Program-made: the position numbers and the translations under genes
Shown: positions 52,326 to 61,215 of the stretch, piece by piece
How positions within the stretch are numbered: position 1 is the first letter of the stretch
Layout: each line of letters begins with the position of its first letter
NCBI GenBank assembly: GCA_965603725.1
Contig: CBFDEC010000003.1
Location: 1-64,000 of the forward strand
Length of the DNA stretch: 64,000 nt
Source: JAGGSN01 sp965603725
Lineage (GTDB): Bacteria; Zixibacteria; MSB-5A5; UBA10806; 4484-95
Direction of reading: 5' to 3'
Notes under the pieces: generated by a model
Databases searched by the model: none
Seen by the model: the letters and a program-made list of their open reading frames with translations, nothing else
What the model was told of the DNA's origin: nothing

Positions 52326-53384
52326 ATGCCGCTTACAGCCTATTTATATTCACAGAAGATTTCCGCGCCCTTTTTAACCGATAATGAATGGAACCATGTA
52401 AAAAAATCGCTGAAACAAAACCCCGAATATCTCCATTTCAAATGCTGTAACAGCCCTGTTTATGCCCGGGTAAGCAAAAAGGGATTAAGACATTTTGTTC
52501 ATAAAAATACCGATTCCTGTAATTATATTCATGAAAGCGAAGACCATCTTTTGCTGAAATTGGAGGTTTATAAAGCCTGCCAGGATAATGGATGGGATGC
52601 TGAGATTGAATTTGCGGGAGATAACTTCAGGGCTGACGTGTTAGCGTCCAATGGTAAACATAAGGTGGTTTTTGAAATTCAACTGACTCGTCAGGATTTC
52701 CAAACTACCGTTGACCGTCAAAGAGCCTTCGAGGAAGCAGACATTAGATGTGCCTGGTTTTTTAAGCGCATTCCCAAGGATTATCGTCCCGACAAATTCT
52801 TGCCGGCTTTTGAACTTGTCACAGAAAACAATAAACTGATAGCTCCATATAAATGTAATATTTCAGGGGAAATGATGCCGGTAAGGGAATGTGTGCAGTT
52901 GCTTCTTGACAGCAAAATCAGGTTTCGTGAAAAATTGACATTGAGAAAAAAACAGAAGGTTCGATTTTATCTCTTTGAAGAAGAATGCTGGAAATGTGGG
53001 TCTAAATTCAAAGCCATAGGCTTATGGTCTATTCTTAAAAGCAAATGCAACTTGAGAATTGACAATAATAATTTTGATATTGATGATCTTGCAATCGAAA
53101 TTAAAAACTATACAGAGGAAATAAAAAGTATAGAACCGGATATAGCGGTTTATGTGAAAAGATTTAATAAAAAGATAAATAAATTTGAATGGGTAAACAG
53201 ATGCCCTGAATGTAAAGCTGTTTACAGCTATGATATCCTTAGATCTAAAGTTATGAAATCTGTTTCTGAGGATGATGTCCCAAAAGAAGAAATAAGTTAT
53301 TGCACTAATAATAATGATGATTCCAGTTCACAAAAACGCCCGCACTGGTGCATAAAAGGCCCGGAAGGGTTTTGCGATAATTAA
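52326..53384 (+). CDS. CoiA-like competence/nuclease family protein
   Basis: A 352-aa protein with an N-terminal zinc-ribbon-like part (FKCCNSPVYARVSKKG, then HFVHK) and a nuclease core FRADVLASNGKHKVVFEIQL (D104, E117-I-Q119), a PD-(D/E)XK variant typical of CoiA. The C-terminal half has two CxxC pairs (CWKCGSKF and CPECKAVY) suggesting a second zinc ribbon, and a more AT-rich composition. CoiA proteins take part in DNA processing during natural transformation, though many relatives are uncharacterised. It follows dgt closely. Confidence 0.72.
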   Translation: MPLTAYLYSQKISAPFLTDNEWNHVKKSLKQNPEYLHFKCCNSPVYARVSKKGLRHFVHKNTDSCNYIHESEDHLLLKLEVYKACQDNGWDAEIEFAGDNFRADVLASNGKHKVVFEIQLTRQDFQTTVDRQRAFEEADIRCAWFFKRIPKDYRPDKFLPAFELVTENNKLIAPYKCNISGEMMPVRECVQLLLDSKIRFREKLTLRKKQKVRFYLFEEECWKCGSKFKAIGLWSILKSKCNLRIDNNNFDIDDLAIEIKNYTEEIKSIEPDIAVYVKRFNKKINKFEWVNRCPECKAVYSYDILRSKVMKSVSEDDVPKEEISYCTNNNDDSSSQKRPHWCIKGPEGFCDN

Positions 53385-53517
53385 CCGGGATATTGTGTGC
53401 AAATATTTAATTGGTCTTTGAAATAAATTATTGAAAAAATAAACTTATCAGTTGCTATCGGCGTAATATTGTTTTATAAAAGCTTTGTTAAATAATTAGT
53501 TCTAAAAGAATTTTCAA

Positions 53518-54588
53518 ATGGAAGAAACTTACGGACATAGACAGGCTGAACAATTTTGTCGGGAAATTCTCCCCCGTGTTTCCAGGACATTCGACCTGGC
53601 CATTAGATTTTTGCCAAAAAGACTTGGTCAACCGGTAGGGCTGGCTTACCTGTTATGCAGGATTGCGGACACTTATGAGGATTCAGCCATCTTAGGCTCT
53701 CTGCAGAGAAAAGAGATGCTTTTTAAATACGCTTCGTTGCTGGAAAATTACCCCGCTTACGATAATAGGCTGTTAAACGAACTGGAAACTGCTTTTACCG
53801 ACCGATTTATCGCTGGTGATTCCGAATCTGATTATATTGACGATTTGCCAAGCGTGAAGCTGGTCGAAAATATCAGCCGGGTTTTGAGAGCGGTCGATAT
53901 GTTGCCGCCGAGTTTCAGATGTCACATTTTCCCGAGGGTCAGGGAGATGGCTCTTGGGATGGCAGAATATACTACACTGGCCGGCGGCGGACAGTCGGAT
54001 ATCTGCTTTATAAAAGATGAGGACGATTGGGATAAATATTGCTATTATGTCGCCGGCACTGTGGGGCACATGCTCACCGATCTATTTTCAGATTATGCCG
54101 GTTTTTCTGACACGACCAGGCAAAGGCTGCATCCATTGGGACGGTCTTTCGGTCTGGGTTTACAGAAAGTCAATGTATTAAAGGATGCTGTAATCGATAC
54201 AAGAAGAGGCATCTGTTTTTTACCTCAGACATTTGTTGAACGTTTTGGTGTTTCCTTCACCAGGCTGTCGGAGGCTGATTTCAAAGGCGATATTACCGGT
54301 CTTGTCGCAACGGTTGTCAATACCTGCCACCGTCATTTCCAGGATTCTCTTGATTACATAAAAATAATTCCTCATAAACATCTAGGTCTCAGGATGTTTC
54401 TTATTGTGCCGGTGATGCTGGCCGCGGGTACTCTTCGTTTGTTTACCGATTACCCGCAACGCCTTCTCGAAAAAGGCGACTTGAAGCTTGCCCGGACTGA
54501 TGTCTGGCGGCTTGTCCGACGATCGTCCTACTGCCGGTTCTCCAACCGTCTGCTTGCCTATTCGTTCGGGAAATTATATCCAGCATAA
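53518..54588 (+). CDS. Squalene/phytoene synthase family protein (squalene-synthase-like)
   Basis: A 356-aa head-to-head prenyl synthase. The first Mg-binding motif is D51-TYE-D55 (RIADTYEDS), close to the DTVED of eukaryotic-type squalene synthases. The second is D223-AVI-D227 in VNVLKDAVIDTRRG. SRTFDLAIRFLP and VAGTVGHMLTDLF are family blocks. The product could be squalene or a related C30 prenyl; no hopanoid cyclase or carotenoid gene is nearby. A hydrophobic C-terminal region (LGLRMFLIVPVMLAAG) could touch the membrane. It stands alone between gaps. Confidence 0.85.
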   Translation: MEETYGHRQAEQFCREILPRVSRTFDLAIRFLPKRLGQPVGLAYLLCRIADTYEDSAILGSLQRKEMLFKYASLLENYPAYDNRLLNELETAFTDRFIAGDSESDYIDDLPSVKLVENISRVLRAVDMLPPSFRCHIFPRVREMALGMAEYTTLAGGGQSDICFIKDEDDWDKYCYYVAGTVGHMLTDLFSDYAGFSDTTRQRLHPLGRSFGLGLQKVNVLKDAVIDTRRGICFLPQTFVERFGVSFTRLSEADFKGDITGLVATVVNTCHRHFQDSLDYIKIIPHKHLGLRMFLIVPVMLAAGTLRLFTDYPQRLLEKGDLKLARTDVWRLVRRSSYCRFSNRLLAYSFGKLYPA

Positions 54589-54990
54589 GTCTTATCAATT
54601 TTCGCTTCTTTGCAATTTTTTTTGATTAAAGGAACCTTCCCCCAAAACCAGCTTAGATTGATTTGACTTAAACCGTTTGAATTAATAACAACTTTTTTCA
54701 ACAAAAAATATTTATTAAAATTGTCACGTCCCTGCCCGATGTGTGAAATTATTTGCGCAGGGTGGCTTTGTAATGTTTTAAAAGAATATATTTAAAGAAT
54801 AATCAACATCTTTATTATTAGATTTAAGACCTTGACTCCACCTTCTAACATTAAGAAATACAACAAGATATAAACATATTGGTTGACTTACTTATTAGCC
54901 GGCCGATGTCAATTTCCAGATCCGGTTAAGGGCATGGCTTTTGCTCAAATGATCAATAATAAAGGAAAAGGCCGATAAGGAGACGATACA
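54589..54990. other. 402-bp intergenic region
   Basis: AT-rich with two TTGACT hexamers (near 54834 and 54885) that could belong to promoters for the next gene, and an imperfect CCCTGC/GCAGGG inverted repeat near 54730-54765. No gene, RNA family or repeat copy was recognised. A GGAGAC Shine-Dalgarno precedes the gene at 54991. Confidence 0.5.
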
Positions 54991-55368
54991 ATGAAATGCT
55001 ACTACAAGGGTATTACCAGACCTGATGAAGAAGACAGACAGTTTAACGGTTTTGTCAGTTTTACTATCCCGGAGTTGGGCATTAAGTTTCGTGGCCAATT
55101 CAAAGGGGCATATGATGAAACGGAGTATGCCAGCCTATTAGCATTGCTTGAATTTATTGAACTGAATTCCCATCTTTTTAAGGATCGAAGGTTGGAAATA
55201 TTCGGTAATAACTTTCAGGTGATAAGCCAGGTCAATTCCGAAGTGTCTCCCTCCAGTGAACTGGAGCCATTCTGCAATTTAGCTCAGGACTATAAAAAGA
55301 AAATTCCCTACATTCTCAATTGGATTCCAACTGATGAAAATATGGCTCAGGATGGAATGATTAATTAA
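54991..55368 (+). CDS. Small protein, possible degenerate RNase H-like fold
   Basis: A 125-aa cytoplasmic protein not recognised by name. The order of elements resembles RNase HI: an initial strand pair (FVSFTIPELGIKFRGQFKG), a helix with E45 (YDETEYASLLALLEFIELN), a strand LEIFGNNFQVISQVN in the place of the TDSQLV motif, and a C-terminal WIPTDENMAQDG like the WVPREENxxAD of RNase H-like domains. The second catalytic aspartate is replaced (GNN), so catalysis is doubtful. It could be a binding version. This is fold-level inference only. Confidence 0.5.
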   Translation: MKCYYKGITRPDEEDRQFNGFVSFTIPELGIKFRGQFKGAYDETEYASLLALLEFIELNSHLFKDRRLEIFGNNFQVISQVNSEVSPSSELEPFCNLAQDYKKKIPYILNWIPTDENMAQDGMIN

Positions 55369-55423
55369 TTTAATATTTTTCATAAAAGTAGATGCCTATC
55401 GGCAATTATGGCCCATATTTTGT

Positions 55424-55649
55424 CAGGAGTTTCCCCGAAGAACTGAATAGAATCTTTATAATATAAATTATATCAACGAGTTGATATTTCGAAGAAGTGG
55501 AAATCATGATTTCTCGAAAATTCGGGGAAACTTCCGCACTAATAGGCGGGACTTTCCAGTCCCGCTGGCAGGCTGGAAAGCCTGCCCTGTTAAGTTAGTT
55601 TTTTATTTTGATCAAAATTGTTATGTGGAAAAATTCGGGGAAACTCCTG
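55424..55649. mobile_element. 226-bp element with 16-bp terminal inverted repeats
   Basis: CAGGAGTTTCCCCGAA at 55424-55439 is exactly complementary to TTCGGGGAAACTCCTG at 55634-55649. A third partial copy (TTCGGGGAAACTTCC) lies inside. The interior is full of hairpins, including ATATCAAC/GTTGATAT, GCGGGACT/AGTCCCGC and GGCAGGCT/AGCCTGCC. It is non-coding and is placed just before the promoter region of the carboxypeptidase gene. No transposase is seen. Confidence 0.6.
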
Positions 55650-55759
55650 ATATTTTGTTTATTGACTTTGTGGTACAATATGTTATATTATTTGTAATGG
55701 GTATAATGATAGGTAACTGGCTGTGTAAGCCTATTAATTATTTACACATAGGAGTAAAA

Positions 55760-58030
55760 ATGATTTCTAGGCCAATGACGTTATTGTTAGTATCAGTGAT
55801 AATGTTTATAACCTCAATAGTATATGCATCAGACAATCCCATGCTCATCAGGGTTGACCTGCTTGATAAACAAGACCTTTCAGCGCTGAATAGACTTCAT
55901 TTCGATATACCGGTGGTAACTGAGAATTTCGCCGAAGTAGTAGTGTATCCTGAGGATTTAACAACAATTGCTGAAGCGGGGTTGCATTATCAGGTTATTC
56001 ATGAGGATCTGGTCAGTTATTACCAGAGCCGAAATCCGCTGAACACAACTATGGGCGGCTTTCTGACCTTCTCTGAAATACTTGATACAATTGATGTGCT
56101 TCATTCAAATTACCCCGATTTAATTTCCGCCCGTGATTCGATTGGAGCTTCATGGGAAGGAAGAGCCCTGTGGGTTTTTAAACTTTCTGATAATGTTGAT
56201 GTTGATGAAGACGAACCGGAGGTGTTTTACAATGCCCTGATTCATGCCCGTGAACCGATTACGTGGGCGTGGCAGCTTTACTATATCAACTGGCTTTTAG
56301 ACAACTATGGCGATGATCCGGTTGCAACAGAAATAATCGACGAAAGAGAGCTATTCTTTTTGCCGGTGTTCAATCCAGACGGCTACGAGTATAACCGTCA
56401 GACCAACCCCAATGGGGGCGGTATGTGGCGAAAGAATCGCCGCAGCGGTGGAGGAGTAGATCTAAACCGAAACTGGGGTTACATGTGGGGTTATGATGAT
56501 CAGGGTTCCTCGCCATATCCATATGATGAGACATATCGTGGACCGGACCCTTTCTCCGAACCGGAAACTCAGGTTGTCAGGGATTTCATTTTATCAAGAA
56601 GCTTTCAGTTTATTGTAAATGCCCATTCGTATGGCAACTATTTCCTTTATCCTTTTGGTTACGAGGATATTTACACACCTGATCATAATATTTTCCAGGC
56701 AATCGGCGATTCTGCCGAGATTCTGACCGGTTATTCGGCCGGAACAGCCTGGGAGCTTTTGTACAATACCAATGGCGATGCCAACGACTGGCAGTACGGC
56801 GAACAAATGGAAAAACCACTGATATTCTGCACAGTAACTGAATCCGGAACATCGTCGGATGGTTTCTGGCCGTCACAATATCGGATAATACCACTGTGTG
56901 AAGAAATACTATCGCTGGCTATCTATATGTCGCAGATTGCCGGAAATGTCAGGGCCGTCGCTCCACCGGCACCGCCGGTGTTAAATGCAATCGGCGAGGT
57001 GTATACCGATACTTTCACCGTCAGCTGGACTCATAATGATTCGTATAACCCGGCCGTTGCCTTTGAACTTATCGAGCAGTCAGGTTTCATCCGTGTCGAG
57101 GATGATTTCGAATCGGGTTCGGATAACTGGCTGTTTGACGGCTATCTCCTTCGCACCAATCGTTACCACTCATATAACCACAGTCTTTTTTCCGGCAGCC
57201 AGAATAACTATCATGGCCGCGCCACAATGGCTGATCCTCTTATGGTTCAGGAGGGCGACAGCCTGATTTTCTTTACCTGGTATGATATCGAAAATAATTA
57301 TGATTATGCTTATGTGGAATTGTCCACCGATGGCGGTCAGACATTTAATACGATTCCCGGCAATATAACGACTAATTATAATCCAAACGGAAACAACCAC
57401 GGCAATGGCATCACCGGATCATCTAACGGCAACTGGGTTGAGGCGAAGTTTCCTCTTGATGATTATATCGGCGCTTCGGTATTGATTGAGTTTTCGTATT
57501 TTACTGATAGTTATGCTCTTGGCGAGGGCATGTATGTTGACGATGTTTACCCGCTTGAAACATTCGAAGAGGAACTGATCATTTCATCTGACATTACAGA
57601 AAACTCATATTTGATTGAGGGACGTGAAAACGGGATGTATTATTACAAGGTGAGAGCTATTGATGCTGAAAACCAGTGGTCCGGTTTTTCAAATAGCGAG
57701 GAGGCTATAGTCGATGTTGAAGTTTCCGTCGAAAGCGGCATTGAAGTCCCATCGGAGTTTACCTTAAAGCAGAATTACCCAAATCCGTTTAATGCTCAAA
57801 CCAGAATCGCTTTTTCGCTTGCCTCCCCCGGTAATGTGAAACTTGAAGTTTTCGATATCACCGGCAAACTTGTACGAAAAATAGTTGATGCAAGACTGAA
57901 GGCAGGTAATCACCAGGTGATTTGGGATGGTAAAAACGATAGCGGCAGAATTGTCTCCAGCGGGATCTACCTGTATAGACTATCGGCGCCCGATAATTCA
58001 TCCATGCGCAAGATGACGTTTGTGAAATAA
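55760..58030 (+). CDS. Secreted zinc carboxypeptidase (M14) with YPNPFN sorting domain
   Basis: A 756-aa exported peptidase. The frame is open far upstream, but the true start is ATG 55760, with AGGAG at 55750 and a signal peptide ISRPMTLLLVSVIMFI right after. A propeptide-like region leads to the M14 domain with zinc ligands H162 and E165 (HARE), H289 (NAHSYGN) and catalytic E361 (TVTESG), plus substrate motifs NPDGYEYNR and VDLNRNW. A jelly-roll-like domain (about 440-600) follows, and the C terminus from residue 673 is a FlgD-like YPNPFN sorting domain. It is likely a carboxypeptidase T-like enzyme for extracellular peptide degradation, carried across the outer membrane by a type IX-like route (inferred). 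Confidence 0.9.
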   Translation: MISRPMTLLLVSVIMFITSIVYASDNPMLIRVDLLDKQDLSALNRLHFDIPVVTENFAEVVVYPEDLTTIAEAGLHYQVIHEDLVSYYQSRNPLNTTMGGFLTFSEILDTIDVLHSNYPDLISARDSIGASWEGRALWVFKLSDNVDVDEDEPEVFYNALIHAREPITWAWQLYYINWLLDNYGDDPVATEIIDERELFFLPVFNPDGYEYNRQTNPNGGGMWRKNRRSGGGVDLNRNWGYMWGYDDQGSSPYPYDETYRGPDPFSEPETQVVRDFILSRSFQFIVNAHSYGNYFLYPFGYEDIYTPDHNIFQAIGDSAEILTGYSAGTAWELLYNTNGDANDWQYGEQMEKPLIFCTVTESGTSSDGFWPSQYRIIPLCEEILSLAIYMSQIAGNVRAVAPPAPPVLNAIGEVYTDTFTVSWTHNDSYNPAVAFELIEQSGFIRVEDDFESGSDNWLFDGYLLRTNRYHSYNHSLFSGSQNNYHGRATMADPLMVQEGDSLIFFTWYDIENNYDYAYVELSTDGGQTFNTIPGNITTNYNPNGNNHGNGITGSSNGNWVEAKFPLDDYIGASVLIEFSYFTDSYALGEGMYVDDVYPLETFEEELIISSDITENSYLIEGRENGMYYYKVRAIDAENQWSGFSNSEEAIVDVEVSVESGIEVPSEFTLKQNYPNPFNAQTRIAFSLASPGNVKLEVFDITGKLVRKIVDARLKAGNHQVIWDGKNDSGRIVSSGIYLYRLSAPDNSSMRKMTFVK

Positions 58031-58113
58031 TTTTTGCCATCCAGCGATTTTTCCTTATAGTATTACTTATTGGAGAAATCAGCCGGCTGATGAATAGGTT
58101 GTAAAGTAAAGAA

Positions 58114-58152
58114 GGACAGACTTTGCCTGGCGCCCTTCAGGGCAATCTGTCC
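58114..58152. repeat. GGACAGA/TCTGTCC palindromic repeat
   Basis: GGACAGACTTTGCC and GGGCAATCTGTCC form an imperfect hairpin, with arms shared with the repeat at window positions 19-45. An AGGCGGGA motif follows directly, as in the 34.0- and 55.5-kb elements. It is non-coding, in the gap before holA. Confidence 0.5.
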
Positions 58153-58220
58153 AGGCGGGATAAAAAACTGCCCTGCTTAAAATTCAGATGAATACGAACA
58201 GTGTGCATAAATGAGTAATC

Positions 58221-59237
58221 ATGGGATTATTATCTAAATATAAGAGATATTATTTTTTTTACGGCAGCGACGAATACACCAAGATGAAAAAAGTCAGATC
58301 GCTGGTGGACAGCGTTATTGAAAAGGGATTTGAGGAGTTCGATTATAGTATTTTTGAGGGACGCGGTCTTGATGCATCTCTGCTGATTAACACCGCTTGT
58401 TCGCCGCCTTTTGGATCACCGCTGCGGGTTGTGCTTCTACGTAATCTTGACAAAGCTTCTCCCCGGGGTTTGGATTTAATTGAAAAATTCATCGGCTCGA
58501 TTCCGGATTACACAACTCTTGTAATGACCAGCGGCAGAGGGATAAAGTCCACCGATGGCAAAAAGAAAATAGATAAACGGAAGAAAATCTATAAAACCCT
58601 ATTTGCCGATAAAAATTCATGCAAGGAGTTTACCGAACCAACTCCTGCATCAGCGGTTAAGCATGTTCTGAATACTGCCGGGGATTATGATATAGAGATT
58701 TCACATGAGGCAGCCGCCCATCTTGTAGAGACTGTGGGCTGCGATATAGGACGTTTAGAGCAGGAGTTAAATAAGCTGATTCTTTATACCGGAGCCGATA
58801 AAGCTGTCAAAAAGGACGATGTCGCTTTAGTGTCGGGAGCAGGCGCAATCGGTACCGTGTTTGATTTACCTGAAAAGATTGTTGACGGTGATATAGTCGG
58901 GGCTTTGAGGCTTTTACATAACCTGCTGTTAACCCGTCAACCCGAGGGAACGATACTTTTTAGAATTAAGGATTATTTTTTAAATTTAAATATGGTTAAG
59001 CTTCAGAACATATCCTCAAATGTTTTGGCTGCCAGGTTCAGGCTTTTACAAAAAACGGCTGAAAGCCTGGTAAAAGCCTCGAAAAAATTATCCTTTGAAT
59101 GTATAAGTAATTGTTTGCATTTGGTTTACGAAGGTGAGACCGAATTGAAATCAGCCGGCTTGAAAAATGATATTGTTCTTGTCAAACTGGTTTCCAGCCT
59201 GGGAATCGAAATCACCGGGAATAAAAGTCAGTATTAA
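58221..59237 (+). CDS. holA: DNA polymerase III delta subunit
   Basis: A 338-aa clamp-loader subunit that opens the beta sliding clamp. Typical features are an initial YYFFYGSDEYTKMKKVRSL, a hydrophobic FGSPLRVVLLRNLDKA strand, the helical lid with DIGRLEQELNKLILYTG and a C-terminal helical collar. The length fits the family. It precedes an ECF sigma factor by 19 bp, so co-transcription is possible though the functions differ. Confidence 0.9.
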   Translation: MGLLSKYKRYYFFYGSDEYTKMKKVRSLVDSVIEKGFEEFDYSIFEGRGLDASLLINTACSPPFGSPLRVVLLRNLDKASPRGLDLIEKFIGSIPDYTTLVMTSGRGIKSTDGKKKIDKRKKIYKTLFADKNSCKEFTEPTPASAVKHVLNTAGDYDIEISHEAAAHLVETVGCDIGRLEQELNKLILYTGADKAVKKDDVALVSGAGAIGTVFDLPEKIVDGDIVGALRLLHNLLLTRQPEGTILFRIKDYFLNLNMVKLQNISSNVLAARFRLLQKTAESLVKASKKLSFECISNCLHLVYEGETELKSAGLKNDIVLVKLVSSLGIEITGNKSQY

Positions 59238-59256
59238 TTGTATATATAGGTGAAAG

Positions 59257-59847
59257 ATGACGTCGGCTCAAAAAGATGAAGATCTTCTGGTTATTGAACG
59301 TGTTTTGACCGGTGATGATAATGCGTTTGAAATACTGGTCAAAAGGTATCAGAAAAGGATTTATTTTTTGGCACTTAGAATGACAAAAAGCCATGATATC
59401 GCCGATGAACTGGCTCAGGAGAGTTTTGTGAAAGCATACATGTCTTTGTCCGGATTCCAGAAGGGGAAAAGCTTTTATACATGGCTTTATCGAATCGCTG
59501 TTAATCTGATTTTTAATTATTTGAAGCATTCGAGTTATTCGGTTTCGCTCGATACTCCGGCTGGCCGGACGTATCTTGAAAACATTCCCAAAAGCCCTGA
59601 TCAGCTCAGCAGGTTAATCAGCCAGGAGCAGATAAAGATTTTTCAAAAAGCTCTGGACGACCTTCCTCATGCACAGCGAGCAATCTTTATGTTGAGGGTG
59701 TATGATGGTTTTTCATATGAAAGAATTTCTGAAATAATGGGTTGTTCCGTAGGTACTGTAATGTCGCGCTTATTCAGAGCCCGGAACAAACTTAAAAGCG
59801 CGCTTATTGAAACTGAAAAGAGAAAAAATGGCAAACTGCAAAAATAA
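59257..59847 (+). CDS. ECF RNA polymerase sigma factor (RpoE-like)
   Basis: A 196-aa sigma-70 factor with region 2 (ADELAQESFVKAYMSL, TWLYRIAVNLIFNYLK) and region 4 (LPHAQRAIFMLRVYDGFSYERISEIM, GTVMSRLFRARNKLKSAL). The following gene overlaps its end and encodes a zinc-binding anti-sigma factor, so it is a classic sigma/anti-sigma pair. The regulon is unknown, but a poly-gamma-glutamate capsule operon begins 0.4 kb after the pair and is a plausible target. Confidence 0.92.
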   Translation: MTSAQKDEDLLVIERVLTGDDNAFEILVKRYQKRIYFLALRMTKSHDIADELAQESFVKAYMSLSGFQKGKSFYTWLYRIAVNLIFNYLKHSSYSVSLDTPAGRTYLENIPKSPDQLSRLISQEQIKIFQKALDDLPHAQRAIFMLRVYDGFSYERISEIMGCSVGTVMSRLFRARNKLKSALIETEKRKNGKLQK

Positions 59848-60814
59848 AAAATTGATTGGTCCTTACCTTGACGGTCAACTTGGCGAATGCCAGTGGCTGG
59901 ATGAGCATATTGCCGAATGTCCTGAATGTCTGGCAGAATATGAAATGGTCCAGAGGATTGCTCATATTGCCGAAAAGGTTGATTTTGCACCTCAGGAAAG
60001 CAATTACTGGAAGAATTTCCCGACTCGAGTTTCGGCACGTATAGCGGCTCGCCAGCGTCCCCGATTTTATACCAGAGTCTTAGAAAATATCCTGGGCAGT
60101 AAATTGCTGGTTCGAATTGCCGCTCCTGCTGCAGTGGTCTTAATCGGTGTTTTGATATTCAAGATAGCTAATAATTCCGGCAATTTAAATCCTGAACCTC
60201 GGGTTGACGTTATTGCCTCAACCGAGGCTGTTGTCAATAATGTAGAACATGCTAATATACCATTTACCCCTATTGATGAAGTTGCAGAACCGGTTTTGCC
60301 GATAGTTGAACCTGCAGAAGTTAACGTTAACCATATTGCTGAATTGGCAGATGTCGAGTCTTTAAAAGTTTCTGGATCTGACTTAGAGCAAATGAACAAC
60401 CGCTCAAATGAGCTCGGTCAGGTTAAGGATGAGTTGGTTATCAGGGATTTCACAACGGATGATATACATGTGTCAATGACGCATCGACGCAGTCAGGCTG
60501 AATTAGGGCTCAGTGACTTAGCCTGGACAGAATTGACCAGGGTAAAAAGTATAGATATTTTAAATCCTGGTAGTTTAGATACCGACCAGGTGATCAGGTA
60601 TCAAATCATAGCGGGTTCAAATTCGAGCCTGGCGCCTCTGTCTTCGCACCGCGAGGCTGCAGGCAAATATTTCGCTCCTCAATGGTCTTTATCCAGGGAT
60701 GCTTATAATCGATCTGTTGCCTCGAATTGGGGATATGCCAGCGGCGATAACAACTTCAATTCGGAAAGATTCCGTCATCTAAAACTTGAACTAAAGCTCT
60801 CCACTGAAAAATAA
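59828..60814 (+). CDS. Anti-sigma factor with zf-HC2 domain and one membrane segment
   Basis: A 328-aa protein starting MANCKNKKLIGPYLDG. The HC2 zinc motif H-x3-C-x2-C lies in LDEHIAECPECLAEYE. A transmembrane helix (AAPAAVVLIGVLIFKIA) follows at about residue 100, with a long extracytoplasmic tail. The start at 59828 is chosen over an in-frame ATG 21 bases upstream because it fits the family N terminus. It overlaps the ECF sigma gene end by 20 bases. The tail would sense envelope conditions. No downstream protease is adjacent. Confidence 0.85.
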   Translation: MANCKNKKLIGPYLDGQLGECQWLDEHIAECPECLAEYEMVQRIAHIAEKVDFAPQESNYWKNFPTRVSARIAARQRPRFYTRVLENILGSKLLVRIAAPAAVVLIGVLIFKIANNSGNLNPEPRVDVIASTEAVVNNVEHANIPFTPIDEVAEPVLPIVEPAEVNVNHIAELADVESLKVSGSDLEQMNNRSNELGQVKDELVIRDFTTDDIHVSMTHRRSQAELGLSDLAWTELTRVKSIDILNPGSLDTDQVIRYQIIAGSNSSLAPLSSHREAAGKYFAPQWSLSRDAYNRSVASNWGYASGDNNFNSERFRHLKLELKLSTEK

Positions 60815-60872
60815 CGTTCAATATTTCTGCTCTGCAAGTTTAAAGCGCTGATAATAGGTTTCGGCATCTATT

Positions 60873-61088
60873 AACCCAGATTTTGCAGTTAAATAATCGG
60901 ATATAATGAGTAACTTGTTATTGCTCAACGCGTAGGGGCGTCCTACAGATCCGTATGGATATGGCAATACGCCCCTACGGCAACTTTTTTATTGTCATTA
61001 TTTCTTTAAACCTATTTGATAATTCTATGTTGGTAAACTACTTGATTTACCTTATCCATCTTACAACTATTCAACTGTAAAATCTGGG
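60873..61088. mobile_element. MITE-like element, copy 2
   Basis: A 216-bp copy of the 24705-24945 element. The left end AACCCAGATTTTGCAGTTAAA and the right end ATTCAACTGTAAAATCTGGG are inverted repeats. Internal stretches such as CAACGCGTAGGGGCGTCCTA, CCGTATGGATATGG and TTGGTAAACTACTTGATTTA are shared with copy 1. The central palindrome is shortened, which accounts for the size difference. It lies between the anti-sigma gene and pgsB. The remainder of 60815-61215 is AT-rich. Confidence 0.75.
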
Positions 61089-61215
61089 ATAACAGGTTTT
61101 AGTGAATATCATTAGCTAAATTAATTTATTTTATTCGCTGAAAATATTTGCCATATGTAATATTTTATATATATTTACATGTTGAAGGTGGAGAGGAGCC
61201 AGAGAGAGATATCTT

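Noticed and set aside
55481..55759. N-terminal extension of the carboxypeptidase gene
   Set aside because: The open frame runs through the inverted-repeat element. A good Shine-Dalgarno and signal peptide begin at ATG 55760.
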